From: Fragilaria crotonensis
Lineage: Eukaryota; Bacillariophyta; Fragilariophyceae; Fragilariales; Fragilariaceae
Reading direction: 5' to 3'
DNA: 56,622 bases
Assembly (NCBI GenBank): GCA_022925895.1
Contig: JAKSYS010000399.1
Coordinates: 1 to 56,622 of the forward strand
Shown here: piece by piece, positions 10,194 through 20,518 of the stretch
How the letters are laid out: every line of letters starts with the position of its first letter
Numbering within the stretch: position 1 is the first letter of the stretch
The notes under the pieces: generated by a model
What the model was told of the DNA's origin: nothing
Database searches by the model: none
Seen by the model: only the letters and a program-made list of their open reading frames with translations
Translations under genes and position numbers: made by a program

Positions 10194-10479
10194 TGTGAGC
10201 TGCGTTCAGTGCCAATGCCTGTTATGTGACTAATAGAGAGATGCTGTACTTGAGGTGCACTGAAGTGGTGGATATTGTGTTCGCTCTCCCTGTGCCCAGG
10301 GACATGCGGGAATTCCTTCTTAACCTTATTCGGCATTCAATTCGGGAGTAATTGGATACATAGAACGGCTACTACAACGTTATTAAATAACGTCTTGAAG
10401 GTAACCTTGCGTACCCAGAATCCCATCGAGCTCGCCAGTCACACTCCAACAACGTTCTGAGAGACAACAATCTTCAACA

Positions 10480-10760
10480 CGCTTCCAGCGAAGAGGACGA
10501 TTTGCATACCTTCTTCGGACGAAGAAGACATGCGAAGAAGGTTTTGGAGTGACACACGTAAAAATATTCTACGTTGGTTCAGTGTGCAACATGTACCAGA
10601 CCAGACTTTTATGTGAGCACCTTCTTCGACGGCTTAAGTAGAAAACGACATCCAACGAAGAAGGTTTCTTCAAACGAAGAAGATTTGGAAGCAGGCTTCT
10701 TCGGGCGAAGAAGGTCCTTTCAGCATTCTTCGTTCATAAGAAGGTTTTGGGAAACGCGCA
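10480..10760. repeat. GAAGAAG/CTTCTTC interspersed repeat patch
   Basis: CGAAGAAGG-type motifs and their complement CTTCTTCG recur roughly every 20-40 bp on both strands, and ACGAAGAAG with a following GGTTT or ATTT occurs several times. Short inverted pairs such as CTTCTTCGGACGAAGAAG could form hairpins. It may be an eroded MITE, but I find no clear ends. Confidence 0.5.
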
Positions 10761-11652
10761 AGCCAAGCTCACGAGCGCGAGTCTGACATTTTCGGTATGC
10801 TCAAAAATATTTTGCCGTTATCCATCATTGCATTTAAAAACAGTCAACGGCAAAAGACGGTTATTCTTTCCGACTTGAGAAGAATTTCCGCATGTCCCAG
10901 GACCCCAGACGCTCACATATCACACATACAAGGGGCTACGTTGATGTATGTCTGTTTTAATGTATAATTCGTGTACACAACACCACAACATACTACTCCA
11001 GTACACTCGTATCACCCAACCTAAGGTACAGTAGCACGAGTACGGGTACTAGTACCTGTAACGTCCAACAAACATGAAGACGGTCGTTACGTGTGCTCCG
11101 AGTATGAATAACGGCTCGGTTAAAAACACGTTTCTAACATAATAGTATCTTGCAGTATTTTTTATACCCAGGGTATTCCTATATATCATAGTTAAAAGTA
11201 TCAATTCAATGATGTACATATGCATACCCGAACCATGTACAACACTTTCATACGTATTATATATGTCATTTACTCATTACTTTACGTTTATGAAAAGTAG
11301 GCGCCGGTTATTCTTGTACATACTATAAACTATAACATACTCCGAGTACAACGTACAAGTACCACGGATGCATACCGCAGTAGGTGGACTACGTAGTTTG
11401 CCCGTTTGCCGACATGAACGATCACGTGTTGATTTATACGCTACTACTCGTAGTAGTTCAGTCGTTGTCCTTTCTACGTAGGTTTCAAAAACATAAACAC
11501 GTCGGGATAAATGTTTTTTGTATTAAAAAAATAAGAATGCACTGAATGGTTTTTCAAGCGAAGCTGAACCCCGACCCCGATTGCCAGCATCACTTCCGGC
11601 AGAGCTGATCAATCCCGAACCCAGGACTCAACTCCTGAGAGCATTTTCTCAC

Positions 11653-11662
11653 CTACCGGTAG
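11653..11662. promoter_or_regulatory. CTACCGGTAG palindrome
   Basis: Perfect 10 bp palindrome 149 bp upstream of the alpha/beta hydrolase start at 11811. It is one of six in the window. Confidence 0.4.
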
Positions 11663-11810
11663 ACCATCTGTGGACACCCCATCCCTTCTTTGGTTTCCTC
11701 TCATAGTTCCGCACATCGACTGAATCAGAATTGATACTAATTGTGGCAAGTTAAGAAGAGTGAAGCACCGACCTTGGCTTCTCTGACCAGCCGTTGACTA
11801 CGTATCAGGC

Positions 11811-13298
11811 ATGTCACAGTTTGCTAATTACCTCTGGGAATTCTCCTGGAGACACGCCATTTTTAGTTGCGCCTGCATCGAACTGAGTTTCTATGCATGT
11901 TACCGATGGTACCTCCTTCCCCGCGCTCAGATCCTCACTCAACCCGGCTCACCGTACAGAGATTACCCGTGCCCTGTGGAAGACCGTGTCAAACTCGTGA
12001 AACGCATTTGTCGACGACTCGAACGACAGGCAGTCGAACAACCGCACCACAACTTTCGAAAGCGATTCAGTGATTTCATGCTGGCCTGGTTTCGACCGAC
12101 CGACGCAATCGCGAATGCACCGCCCGGTCTACGGGCTGCGTCGTTTAACTCAAGTTCGTCTGGAGAAGCAAGTAGTGACGAAGAATGGTACGAGGACAGC
12201 TGCATCAGCAAGACCACACGCTGGAGTATTGCCGGTTTGAAAAAAGCCGAAGCCGACGATTTCTTTGCATGGGCTTTCTTTGGCAAAGACACGAATGATT
12301 TGGAGCCCTCCGAACAGGTGGGACTTGAAAAGATCTACCGAGAGCTTGTTAGGGATTACGGTTTGACCTTTGAACCGGGGAGAGGCGGGTTGTTGGAAGG
12401 TCGAAGACTGACTCTCGACCCAGTTCAGGCAGTGCATCGACCTTTGTTGGCGTATGCTATAATACACGGATTGGAACGAATAGGAAACGTCCTCTTGAGA
12501 CTGAACGGGTTTGAGCGTCATACAGCAAAGTCTGGACTTGTCTACTGGCATCGCACAGGTTCAGAGCCTGAGAAGAGGCTACCCCTGTTATTCTTTCATG
12601 GAATCGCACCAGCTGGAAAGACGTTCTATTTACCGCTTTGTCTGTTGGGGCTGGGCGATAGGCAACGGAACATGTATTTGTTCGAGAACCGAGGCATATC
12701 CAGTTCATACCTTACTTTTGACGTTCTTTCAGACGACGACACTGTCGCCGGCATCGAAGAAGCCCTGCACATACATGGTGATAAAGCTCGACCAATTTCG
12801 CTGTGCGGGCATTCGTTTGGCTCTTGCCCGATGACGTGGTTGCTGCACTCTTCGCTGCGAGACAACATTCAACAGTTTATTTTGATCGATCCAGTTACAA
12901 TCCTGTTGAGTGAACCTGATGTCATGGTTAATTTTTTGTATGCGCGCCTGGACGCCGGTTCCAAGTTTGTGAACAACCACCTTGCTGGGATTAGATTTGT
13001 GGGATCGGAACTCTTCACTGAATACTATTTGCGAAGAAACTTCGCGTGGTACAATTCAGAGCTATGGTTGGATGACGTTCCCAAATCAGTTCGAATTCTG
13101 GTTTGCCTGTCGGAAAAGGATCAGATTTTGTCGGCTCCAAATGTGAAGCGGGAAGTCGAATCACATAGCTGGAAGGATTTAGAGCTTGTCTATTGGGAAG
13201 GAGTGGATCATGCCGACTGCATCACAAATCCCAGAACGTGGCCCCAACTTCGCGATGCGATGCTGGCGCAAGAGAAGAGCTTTCTCAAGAAAGACTGA
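11811..13298 (+). CDS. Alpha/beta hydrolase, large membrane-anchored type
   Basis: A 495-residue protein on one uninterrupted exon. A hydrophobic segment at about residues 13-36 suggests an N-terminal membrane anchor. A basic, low-complexity region up to 140 precedes the hydrolase domain at about 250-490. The oxyanion-loop HG is at 263-264, the nucleophile elbow is GHSFG with S335, the acid is probably D437 in SEKDQI, and the base is probably H467 in VDHADC. All catalytic elements are present in order, so it should be an active serine hydrolase, perhaps on lipid esters; the substrate cannot be read from sequence. It has no close similarity to the hydrolase at 54-55 kb. Confidence 0.85.
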   Translation: MSQFANYLWEFSWRHAIFSCACIELSFYACYRWYLLPRAQILTQPGSPYRDYPCPVEDRVKLVKRICRRLERQAVEQPHHNFRKRFSDFMLAWFRPTDAIANAPPGLRAASFNSSSSGEASSDEEWYEDSCISKTTRWSIAGLKKAEADDFFAWAFFGKDTNDLEPSEQVGLEKIYRELVRDYGLTFEPGRGGLLEGRRLTLDPVQAVHRPLLAYAIIHGLERIGNVLLRLNGFERHTAKSGLVYWHRTGSEPEKRLPLLFFHGIAPAGKTFYLPLCLLGLGDRQRNMYLFENRGISSSYLTFDVLSDDDTVAGIEEALHIHGDKARPISLCGHSFGSCPMTWLLHSSLRDNIQQFILIDPVTILLSEPDVMVNFLYARLDAGSKFVNNHLAGIRFVGSELFTEYYLRRNFAWYNSELWLDDVPKSVRILVCLSEKDQILSAPNVKREVESHSWKDLELVYWEGVDHADCITNPRTWPQLRDAMLAQEKSFLKKD

Positions 13299-13570
13299 CT
13301 CCAGTTCCCGCGATGTCGACTGCTGAATGTTGTTGTAATTAGAATGCCTGTTAAGTGTTCATAGCATAAGGTACAACGTACAACCCCTTCACAATCATCG
13401 TGCTAATTCCCTATTCCACTGCGCCGAGAACAAACGACGGTGCAAGTTTGAGTGCAGTTTGCATATCTACGTGCATACCGGTAGTCTACTACGACTGTCT
13501 TGTCCATGTCATACTACAAGTACTTGTACTTGTACCACGTAGCGAAGAGGGGGGTGAACTGGAAACGACT
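13299..13570. other. Intergenic, hydrolase 3' flank
   Basis: A short stretch with no gene. An 8 bp TACCGGTA palindrome lies at 13476-13483. It ends at the target duplication of the next MITE. Confidence 0.4.
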
Positions 13571-13944
13571 ACCGTATTTCACGGAGATTTGTACCCCGCG
13601 CACCCGCGCATTCCTGTACCCACCCCTCCCAAAATTATGCACATTTTCGAACCACTCGACTCAAAAATGAATTCCATTTGTTATCCTTTGGCAGAAAAAT
13701 CCTGGCATTTCACCGAAACGTCAGGTCATTTGAATTCCACTCGATGAAAGCTAGTTATGCATGTATAACTCTAATTATCAGAAGACGAGTTTAAATATTC
13801 ATTTTCCTTTTTTTCGGTAGTCAGCCCGACATAAATTTTTCACGGATTCCCTTTATCCATCTGACATTTTCGATGAAAATTTGGTGGGATTCCGGAACCC
13901 CCTCGATGAACATTTGGAGGGTACAAATCTCCGTGAAATACGGT
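13571..13944. mobile_element. Non-autonomous TIR element (MITE), 374 bp
   Basis: The perfect 26 bp terminal inverted repeat begins ACCGTATTTCACGGAGATTT on the left and is mirrored at 13919-13944. The flanks carry a 3 bp duplication ACT (13568-13570, 13945-13947). The inside is AT-rich without coding capacity. This is a clean insertion whose ends are fully defined. Confidence 0.85.
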
Positions 13945-14232
13945 ACTCCAGTAACGATGTACCAGTACCCTTGAATACCGTAGTACTATACCTTGTACTC
14001 CAGTACTCTTGAGTGCTACGGGATCTACTACCGGTTGTAGCATGACATGAGTTCTTATTTCTTATGATCTACCAGGTACAGGCGAACGAACTCTTGCCCT
14101 CCCGCCCTTCAGTCATCCGTTGTTGCCTAAACCACTTCCACCACCGAAAAATCCTCATCCCAGAGATGCTTGGCTTTCAACGAAATCGACCAAGTTTTTC
14201 TTTTGCATGAATACCACCTACCATTGCGCACC

Positions 14233-15679
14233 ATGAGACGCTCCAAGAGCGACCCCGCCAAGTATGCACGCAACTACCGGTCGATTTCGCAGCGTCGCAT
14301 GACTGAGCACGATGCTTACAATGAAGAAGCTGAAATGAAACGCTTAAAGGAGATTCTCGTAAATTCAGAAGCCCACTTGAAGAATGACAGGGAGGACAAC
14401 AAACGACAGCGCGAAGAACCCATCAAGCAGGAAAGAACTGCCGAAACGTCCGCCTATGATCAAAATGAAGATGACGATTTAATAGTTATTCCGAAGAAGA
14501 AGAAAGCCAAAAAACAGCCTCGTGTTGAGCTAACTCCGCAAGAAATCCGCAAGGCAAAGTTGGTCCACAAGAATGCTACTCGCAAGTTAAAGCAATTGAC
14601 TGACCGAGCCGAACAAAAGCAGAAGCGCGCCGAATTGTATAGCAAATTGAAAGACACGGCGATTTCCAATGAAGAAAGGGACCTCTTATCGTCCTCGTCG
14701 ACATTGGGCAAGCGCGAGACCAAACGTGAAGCTTTGAAGCGACTTTTGCAAAAAGAACGCATCGGAATGAGTTTGACGAACGAAGAGCGAGACCTGCTTT
14801 ATTCAGAACGGGGTAACGAAGAGAGCCACCAGCTACTTAATGCACCGTTTGAGTGTAATGACGTACAGGTGCAGGCCGTTGATGAGAAGCAAGGTTCGTC
14901 CAAGTCGAAAAAGAAGCAAAATGCAGAAGTTATTGACCGCGGAGATGCTCACGAGCACGATGGTCGCGATTCGTCATGCGACAAGGGCGACGCAGCTGAG
15001 AAAATCAAAATGGAATGTTCAGATGCCAACGACGAGCCCACAATGAACAATAACGCGGTCGAGAGCAGGCGCCCCGAACTTCCTGCCGCTCCAGTCGATC
15101 TTGTGGCTCAGATGATGGCGTCCTTCACGTCGCTGAAAAGTAGGACAGACGAAGAAAACAAAAAGCCGAAGAGGAACCATCAATGTCTGAACTTGAACGC
15201 ATCGCTCAGAACGAAGAGAAACAGAAGAAGGTCAAAGTATACGTAGCTACCAACCCTGTTCTTGTCAAACAGCCGCTAGTTTGGGATTGAAACCCAACTT
15301 AGAAGGTTTGACGTCTCGAAGAGTGCTGGAAATCAAACGCCCGGCTGATGTTGAGGCCAAACGCTTTGATCTTCCAGTGTCTAGCATGGAGTTTGAAATC
15401 ATGGATGCCATTCGCAACAATGATGTTACGATCTTGTGTTCTGAAACAGGCTCAGGAAAATCGACACAAGCACCACAATTCTTGTACGAGGCTGGTTTCA
15501 CATTGGGATCTGGGGGAGAAGACTTATTGATTGGAATCACGCAACCACGTCGTGTGGCAGCTGTATCGACAGCAAAGCGTGTTTGCTACGAAATGGGCCA
15601 GGGCGATGGTCAGAGTATCAGAGGGAAATCCAAGGTTGGCAATCTTGTCGCATATCAGACACGATCTTCGCCGTTGTAG
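14233..15679 (+). pseudogene. DEAH-box RNA helicase DHX37/Dhr1-like, 5' part only
   Basis: The first ATG is at 14233 (MRRSKSDPAKYARNY). The N-terminal 330 residues are basic, rich in Lys/Glu, and carry the Dhr1/DHX37-type segment EERDLL...GKRETKREALKRLL. The helicase domain starts in another frame at about 15281, with motif I (CSETGSGKST) and motif Ia (ITQPRRVAA), and ends at 15679 soon after LVAYQTR. The DEAH box and everything beyond are absent, and I find no trace of them downstream. Two frameshifts, near 15160 (A5 run) and 15275 (CCGC), would each be repaired by one restored homopolymer base. DHX37 acts in 18S rRNA processing (U3 snoRNA release). The abrupt 3' loss makes this copy non-functional unless the assembly is wrong. 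Confidence 0.7.
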
Positions 15680-16702
15680 TGCGAGAGAGGGTTGTCATTG
15701 TTAACTTTTGAGTTCGCATTGATATTGTTGCGAGGCAGAGATTGAGCGTTCTTCATATACCCTTGTAGCTGTGGTGTGCTTTCTTCCCTAGACATGCTTA
15801 AGTGACAGTGGCTGCGATAGTGTATATGGCAGTGTCAGCAATGTCCACCGCTGCTGCACCTGCTGCTCCTTTACCTTGGAGATTCTACAGCCTTCGTTAA
15901 ATTGACGTCTGGATGTAAGCTTAACGAAACGTCTCAACGAGCTGTCAGACTTGATATCGTAAATGCTATCGGCTATCGCACCAATAACTGCTCTCCTGTT
16001 TAAGGATACAAGATGAACAGCAAAACGACTCAAGGACGCTTTTACGAAGTCCCAAATTATTCTAACGCCGATGTGATAGCTGTCTCTGTGGCATTCACTT
16101 GTACATTCACTGATGGACTGCTAAAACGCTCAAAGCTGTATGATGCACTTCCAGGTTATCGCGGAGAAATGTTGCAGTCTGTATGGAACACGGAACGAAG
16201 TATATATATAGCTCAAGATCTCCGTAGAACTCCAAGCTAAATACGTTTAAACTGCCGGAACTTATCTCTGATTTCTGCAATGACGACGAAGGCACGCATG
16301 GGAATGATAATGCATAACGCCTTTGGATTCGTTTGTATCCATGCCTTTTTAGCTCTTTAATTGTGATACCAGTTTTCAACAACAGCTGAGACGGCTGGCT
16401 CCCGACAAATGACCTCATCGCCCGAAAGTGCAACATCCTGTGGAGTGCATGCGTTGTTCGTGTGCCCTTATTCTTGATACTCCGAGGGCGCTCGAAACAT
16501 GCACTAATTCGTTCGCATAGGCTTCATGCATGTTCTTCATGCTTTGGGTCAATGCGGGGAACAGAAATGCACTACATGTACTTGAACTACACACTACGAC
16601 TGGTACACCCTACACCGTGCATCGAAAACCTTGTATCATACAAGTACTAGTACCTGTTGCATGCATACTTGGTACGAGTACTTGGGCATAGGGCATATGC
16701 AG
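15680..16702. other. Intergenic after the truncated helicase
   Basis: No helicase motifs continue here. Short open frames (15788-16033 minus, 16013-16240 plus) look random. A run TATATATATA is at 16201-16210. No RNA gene is seen. Confidence 0.4.
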
Positions 16703-17057
16703 GGGTGCTAAATTTAGGCGCGCGCCTACCGTTACGAGCATAATCGCCTAAATTGGACTTCGGCAAAGCGCCTAAATTAAACGAAGATAAAGGTATATAT
16801 GCTGTATATATTTTTATATACAGTAGACACTAGTACTATAACCAGTAGCCGGTACCAGTAGCACAATAAGGAACTACAACTACTGTGGGCTTGCTTGTTG
16901 TGTCTTGTTTGTACACCGAGTAGTACTGGCATAGGGCACTGTACCGTAACCCTAACCCCTAACCCCAGCGCCTAAATTAGACTTCGACAAAGCGCCTAAA
17001 TTAAACTTTTTTAGGCGCTGGTAGGCGCTTTGGCCAGATCGCCTAAATTTAGCACCC
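16703..17057. mobile_element. Non-autonomous TIR element (MITE), 355 bp, with GCGCCTAAATT subrepeats
   Basis: The inverted ends GGGTGCTAAATTTAGGCG (16703) and its complement (ending 17057) are flanked by a 3 bp duplication CAG (16700-16702, 17058-17060). GCGCCTAAATT and its complement recur inside both arms. The pre-insertion site can be read as CATATG-CAG-GGCATATG. A short telomere-like stretch (TAACCCTAACCCCTAACCCC at 16947-16966) lies inside. No coding capacity. Confidence 0.8.
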
Positions 17058-17177
17058 CAGGGCATATGACATATGATATGACATCTGACATAGTATGGTA
17101 CTAGAGTACCTGGTACTGTAGCCCGTATGGCTGGTTTCATGGTTTTCTTGCATATCGTACAACTCGTGTAGGCTGAG

Positions 17178-17185
17178 TATAAAAA
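17178..17185 (+). promoter_or_regulatory. TATA-like box of element 3
   Basis: TATAAAAA is 50 bp inside the left end and 220 bp before the transposase ATG. The same site is kept in element 2. Confidence 0.4.
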
Positions 17186-17313
17186 TTCTCGACCTCATGT
17201 TACTCCCTCCGACCTTGCACGCTCGCGCATCGAAATAACACGAATAGTGCCACACAAAAAAAGAGCTGCGGACCATGATTGTGTAACGACGCGTTCACCA
17301 CCTTCCACTTCGA

Positions 17314-17389
17314 AACTGCCGACCCTTTTGCTGCAGCCAGCTTCGTCATCAACGTGAGGGCAGTGTTTAGCTGGCAAGGGTCGGCAGTT
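17314..17389 (+). repeat. 14 bp inverted repeat before the transposase start (element 3)
   Basis: AACTGCCGACCCTT (17314-17327) pairs with AAGGGTCGGCAGTT (17376-17389). The loop is 48 nt and the ATG follows 9 bp later. Arms, loop length and spacing are the same as in element 2. Confidence 0.75.
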
Positions 17390-17397
17390 AAGCAAAA

Positions 17398-18723
17398 ATG
17401 AAGACACTACAAACATACTACCAATGTTGGCTCGAAGTCGTTAAGCAGAAACGATATCAGGACAAATGGCTGTCGGATGAGACCTATTTTCGAGCAATCA
17501 AGGCCCAATTTCCGACTCTTGAGGCCCTTGGCTTTGATAGGGGTATGATGAACAAAGCCATTTCATCTTGTGGAGGTGTCACCCTTGATGATTTCACCGA
17601 ATCAAACCAAACTGGCCGATTCAGACGAGCAGCCAAAGGCCACGATCCATTCGGAAATCCTAAGAGAAAGATTTGGGGATACTTTATAACAAAACCAGGA
17701 GGATTGGTTGAACGCCCACCAGATGGAAAGAAGAGTTTTTTGTCATTATTGCAAGATGTAAGCATAAATGATCGCTACAGTGTTGCTCGGGGATTGCCAG
17801 AAGTTGTTGATTTGACGACGGAAATTGCAGAGCAATCTTCTGCTAAACGAAAATCTGAAGCATATGCAGCGGCAAAGGATGAAGCAAAGAAGCCCAAACA
17901 TGGTCCTTTTTCAGCAAAGATTGTCGAGGAGACGTATTGGGATAGTCCCGAAGCTAAGAAACTCTTTCTTGGAAACGCAAACGATGAACGCGACGTCCAA
18001 AACGTTCTTGAGCAACGAATTGAGCGACTCCAGCAGGCCAATAGGACGATGGATGGTTGGAAGGACGTTATAGATAAGCACGACAAAGATAACCTCTGCT
18101 CTTCTTATGATGTATTCATAATTAGGCAGCGGTGTTCAATACTCTGCTTAGCCTATACGTACGCGTTAGAGGAGATGAATTCTGTACGGTGGATCGAAGA
18201 TTGCTGTGCTCAGGCGATTGGTGCTTGTAGCAGGATGGGGATTGAAGCTGCCGCAACAACCGAGCGAACGGTTGCTGGCTGGAACATTCTATTGAGGGCA
18301 AATCGCGAGCACTTCCCGTTGCCAAATCCCAAGATACTACACAAGCAAAAACAACCGCTTCCCGATTTGCTGGAATACTTTCGGGAGGAGATAACGTTGC
18401 CATGGCTCGGGTACTGTATTGAAAACCTTGCTGATCTGACTGTTGAGTTAGCAAGGAATGAATTGATCTTGTCGTTGATTCCAAGTGCAGCGACTAGAAC
18501 TAGTAACACGACTATTGCTGCAGACGAGGAAAGTGACAACGAACTACAGTCATCACCACTAGTAGAATACGAAGAACAGGAACAAGAAGGAAACAAAAAC
18601 AAACGATTAGAGACTGTCTACTTCAGGTTTATATCGAGTGTCCTATTTCATTATCAACAACATGGCGATGGCTCCGGAGAATTGGCTTCTCATATGATAC
18701 AAGGAAGAAATCCTTTTTTGTAG
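17398..18723 (+). CDS. Transposase N-terminal region (element 3)
   Basis: A 441-codon frame from ATG 17398, just after the conserved hairpin. The first 110 residues (MKTLQTYYQCWLEVVKQKR onward) are shared with element 2 and may form the DNA-binding part; I recognise no named fold. Residues 140-180 are Lys-rich and could carry a nuclear signal. An acidic, Glu/Gln-rich stretch lies at about 375-400. Near 18670-18690 the frame departs from the family: the expected continuation (DTRKKSFFVDGHERP) is in another frame. So this and the next entry are one protein of about 1000 residues broken by an indel. Confidence 0.7.
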   Translation: MKTLQTYYQCWLEVVKQKRYQDKWLSDETYFRAIKAQFPTLEALGFDRGMMNKAISSCGGVTLDDFTESNQTGRFRRAAKGHDPFGNPKRKIWGYFITKPGGLVERPPDGKKSFLSLLQDVSINDRYSVARGLPEVVDLTTEIAEQSSAKRKSEAYAAAKDEAKKPKHGPFSAKIVEETYWDSPEAKKLFLGNANDERDVQNVLEQRIERLQQANRTMDGWKDVIDKHDKDNLCSSYDVFIIRQRCSILCLAYTYALEEMNSVRWIEDCCAQAIGACSRMGIEAAATTERTVAGWNILLRANREHFPLPNPKILHKQKQPLPDLLEYFREEITLPWLGYCIENLADLTVELARNELILSLIPSAATRTSNTTIAADEESDNELQSSPLVEYEEQEQEGNKNKRLETVYFRFISSVLFHYQQHGDGSGELASHMIQGRNPFL

Positions 18724-20518
18724 ATGGACACGAGCGACCAAACGTCGTCTTCAGACGAAACGAATTCTGCACTCTCTATCTCACAAAACTTGAGCCACGT
18801 ACGCATCGGTGGATTCAAGTCACTGCTGAGACTGTAGAGAATTGGAAAAGAGACAACAAAGTTTCAGAACATGACAACCGTGGATACAATTATGTTTCGG
18901 TCGACAACAAGAACATGATTGAGTTCCATGTCGACGATTTAGACTTACTTCACGAGTATGCAGTAACAATGGGCTTCGGTTCGTTTGGAGGGAATTTGAG
19001 TGTGAGGAAACCGCAAGGTGTCAAGCCGCTCATGATCTTTGGCCAAGACGAGAGTGTCTATAGTCAATTCTTACTTGGTCGAAATCGCCAATGGGTTGGA
19101 CCAGAAGGTCAACGCCCCTTCTTCCGAAGACCGATGGTTTAAGTCTTATGATATCCGCCTTTCAATCGCGGGAGACTGGTTTCGGGGTTCAGATTAGCAG
19201 AGTTCAATTGGAGGAGATCAATGAAGCACGTCGCGGAAAAACTTACGTTGATGTCGATGCAGCAGTAGCAATCCATGGACAAGCTTCAAAGAAGGACTTA
19301 AAGCGATCTCCATTTGTTGTCTATTTTGAATTGGGAGCGAACAACGAGGGATATTGGACGTATAATCATATGGCCATTCAATTCGAAGACTGCGTTGATT
19401 GCCTAAAAGTTATCTTCCCTCAGTTTGACTTTGCCTTGTTGTTCGACCACTCCCAAGGTCATGCGAAGAAATTGGCAAATGGGTTGGATGCCTATAGTAT
19501 GAACCGAGGGTTTGGAGGAGTGCAACCAAGAATGCGTGAGTCAATCATAAAAGCAGAGGATGGATACCTTGGCATGAACGAACGTACCGTTAATGTCGGT
19601 GACACACAATCGTTTGTCTTCAGACCTGGCAATGCTGGGCCGTTCTGGATGACCGTCCAAGAAAGAGAACTCAACCGCCAAGACCGAATACTCCCACCTC
19701 TGTCTGGTACTCCTCGGACCAGGAACAGGACATTTTCTGAACTTCAAGCAGAGCTTCGTCCTCTCAACGTCTTGAATGAGCGACGCCAATATCGACTTGC
19801 GGAATTGCAAGAACTTGCAAAAACAAACAATGTTGACGTCAAAGTCATACGAACACGAGAAAAGAAAGGCTGGCAAGGGCAACCGAAGGGCCTTTTGCAG
19901 GTCCTTTGGGAAAGGGGATGGATCGATGAAGCAAATCTTGAAAAATACACCATGGATCCAGCAACCGACGACGATGGTGAAGTACTTGAGGGTGCGGAGG
20001 AGTGGAGTTTAAGGGTCCTGATGGCGAGCTGTCTCGATTTTGCGGAGGAGATGACTGCGCTCCAACATGTTGGGAATGAGCTTGGTGTATCCGTCATCAT
20101 TTCGCCTAAATTTCATGCGGAGTTAGCTGGTGAAGGCATCGAGTACAGCTGGGGAGTGACAAAGGGGCTTTACAGACGTAAGCCGTTGCATTCTAAAAGG
20201 AGCAAAGAAGCTTTCAGAGGATTAGTAGTTGAATGTACAAGCAGGGATATTCTTCGAACTGAGACCGTGCGAAAGCTTTCGAGACGAGCAAGGGCTTACA
20301 TTTGTGCATACTATTCCCTTTACGAGAGCAAGAACAAGAAGAACACCGATGGTACACCACCAGCACTTACGTTACCCCTCATAGAGCGTCTCGTCAAGGC
20401 ATTTAAAACCCACAGGGCTGCAATTGACTTCGACGCCGGCTTTGTGAATGGATTTGTACCTCAACTGGAGAACTGTATCTTCCAAATGAACTCGAAAGAG
20501 GTGGTGTCAGAAGAATGA
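18670..20518 (+). pseudogene. Transposase catalytic region, one frameshift (element 3)
   Basis: One frame runs from about 18670 (SFFVDGHERP) through FGQDESVY to about 19120. It then shifts into the frame that ends at 20518. The break falls in CGCCCCTTC; a fifth C gives RPLLPKTDG, matching RPLLPKDEG of element 1, so the indel is clear. The catalytic residues are D in GQDES, D in LLFDHSQGH, and E in GEGIEYSWG. Between the last two lies a long insertion with a SAP-like segment (SELQAELRPLNVL...LAELQELAKTNNV). The C-terminal FKTHRAAIDF motif is shared with element 1. The protein would be intact if both breaks are sequence errors. Confidence 0.75.

Larger units (their letters stand above)
10194..11810. 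other. Intergenic, 1.6 kb, GTAC-rich
   Basis: No gene supported. It holds the divergent upstream regions of the M23 gene and the alpha/beta hydrolase, a GAAGAAG-rich patch (10480-10760), and a long AT-rich GTAC-rich stretch (10960-11470). I see no RNA gene. Confidence 0.4.

Noticed and set aside
13400-13747. 115-codon frame downstream of the alpha/beta hydrolase
   Set aside because: It crosses the left boundary of the MITE and has no recognisable domain.
16947-16966. Interstitial telomere-like CCCTAA repeats
   Set aside because: Only about three imperfect units inside a MITE, and a similar two-unit run at 49709; too short to mean a telomere or a fusion point.
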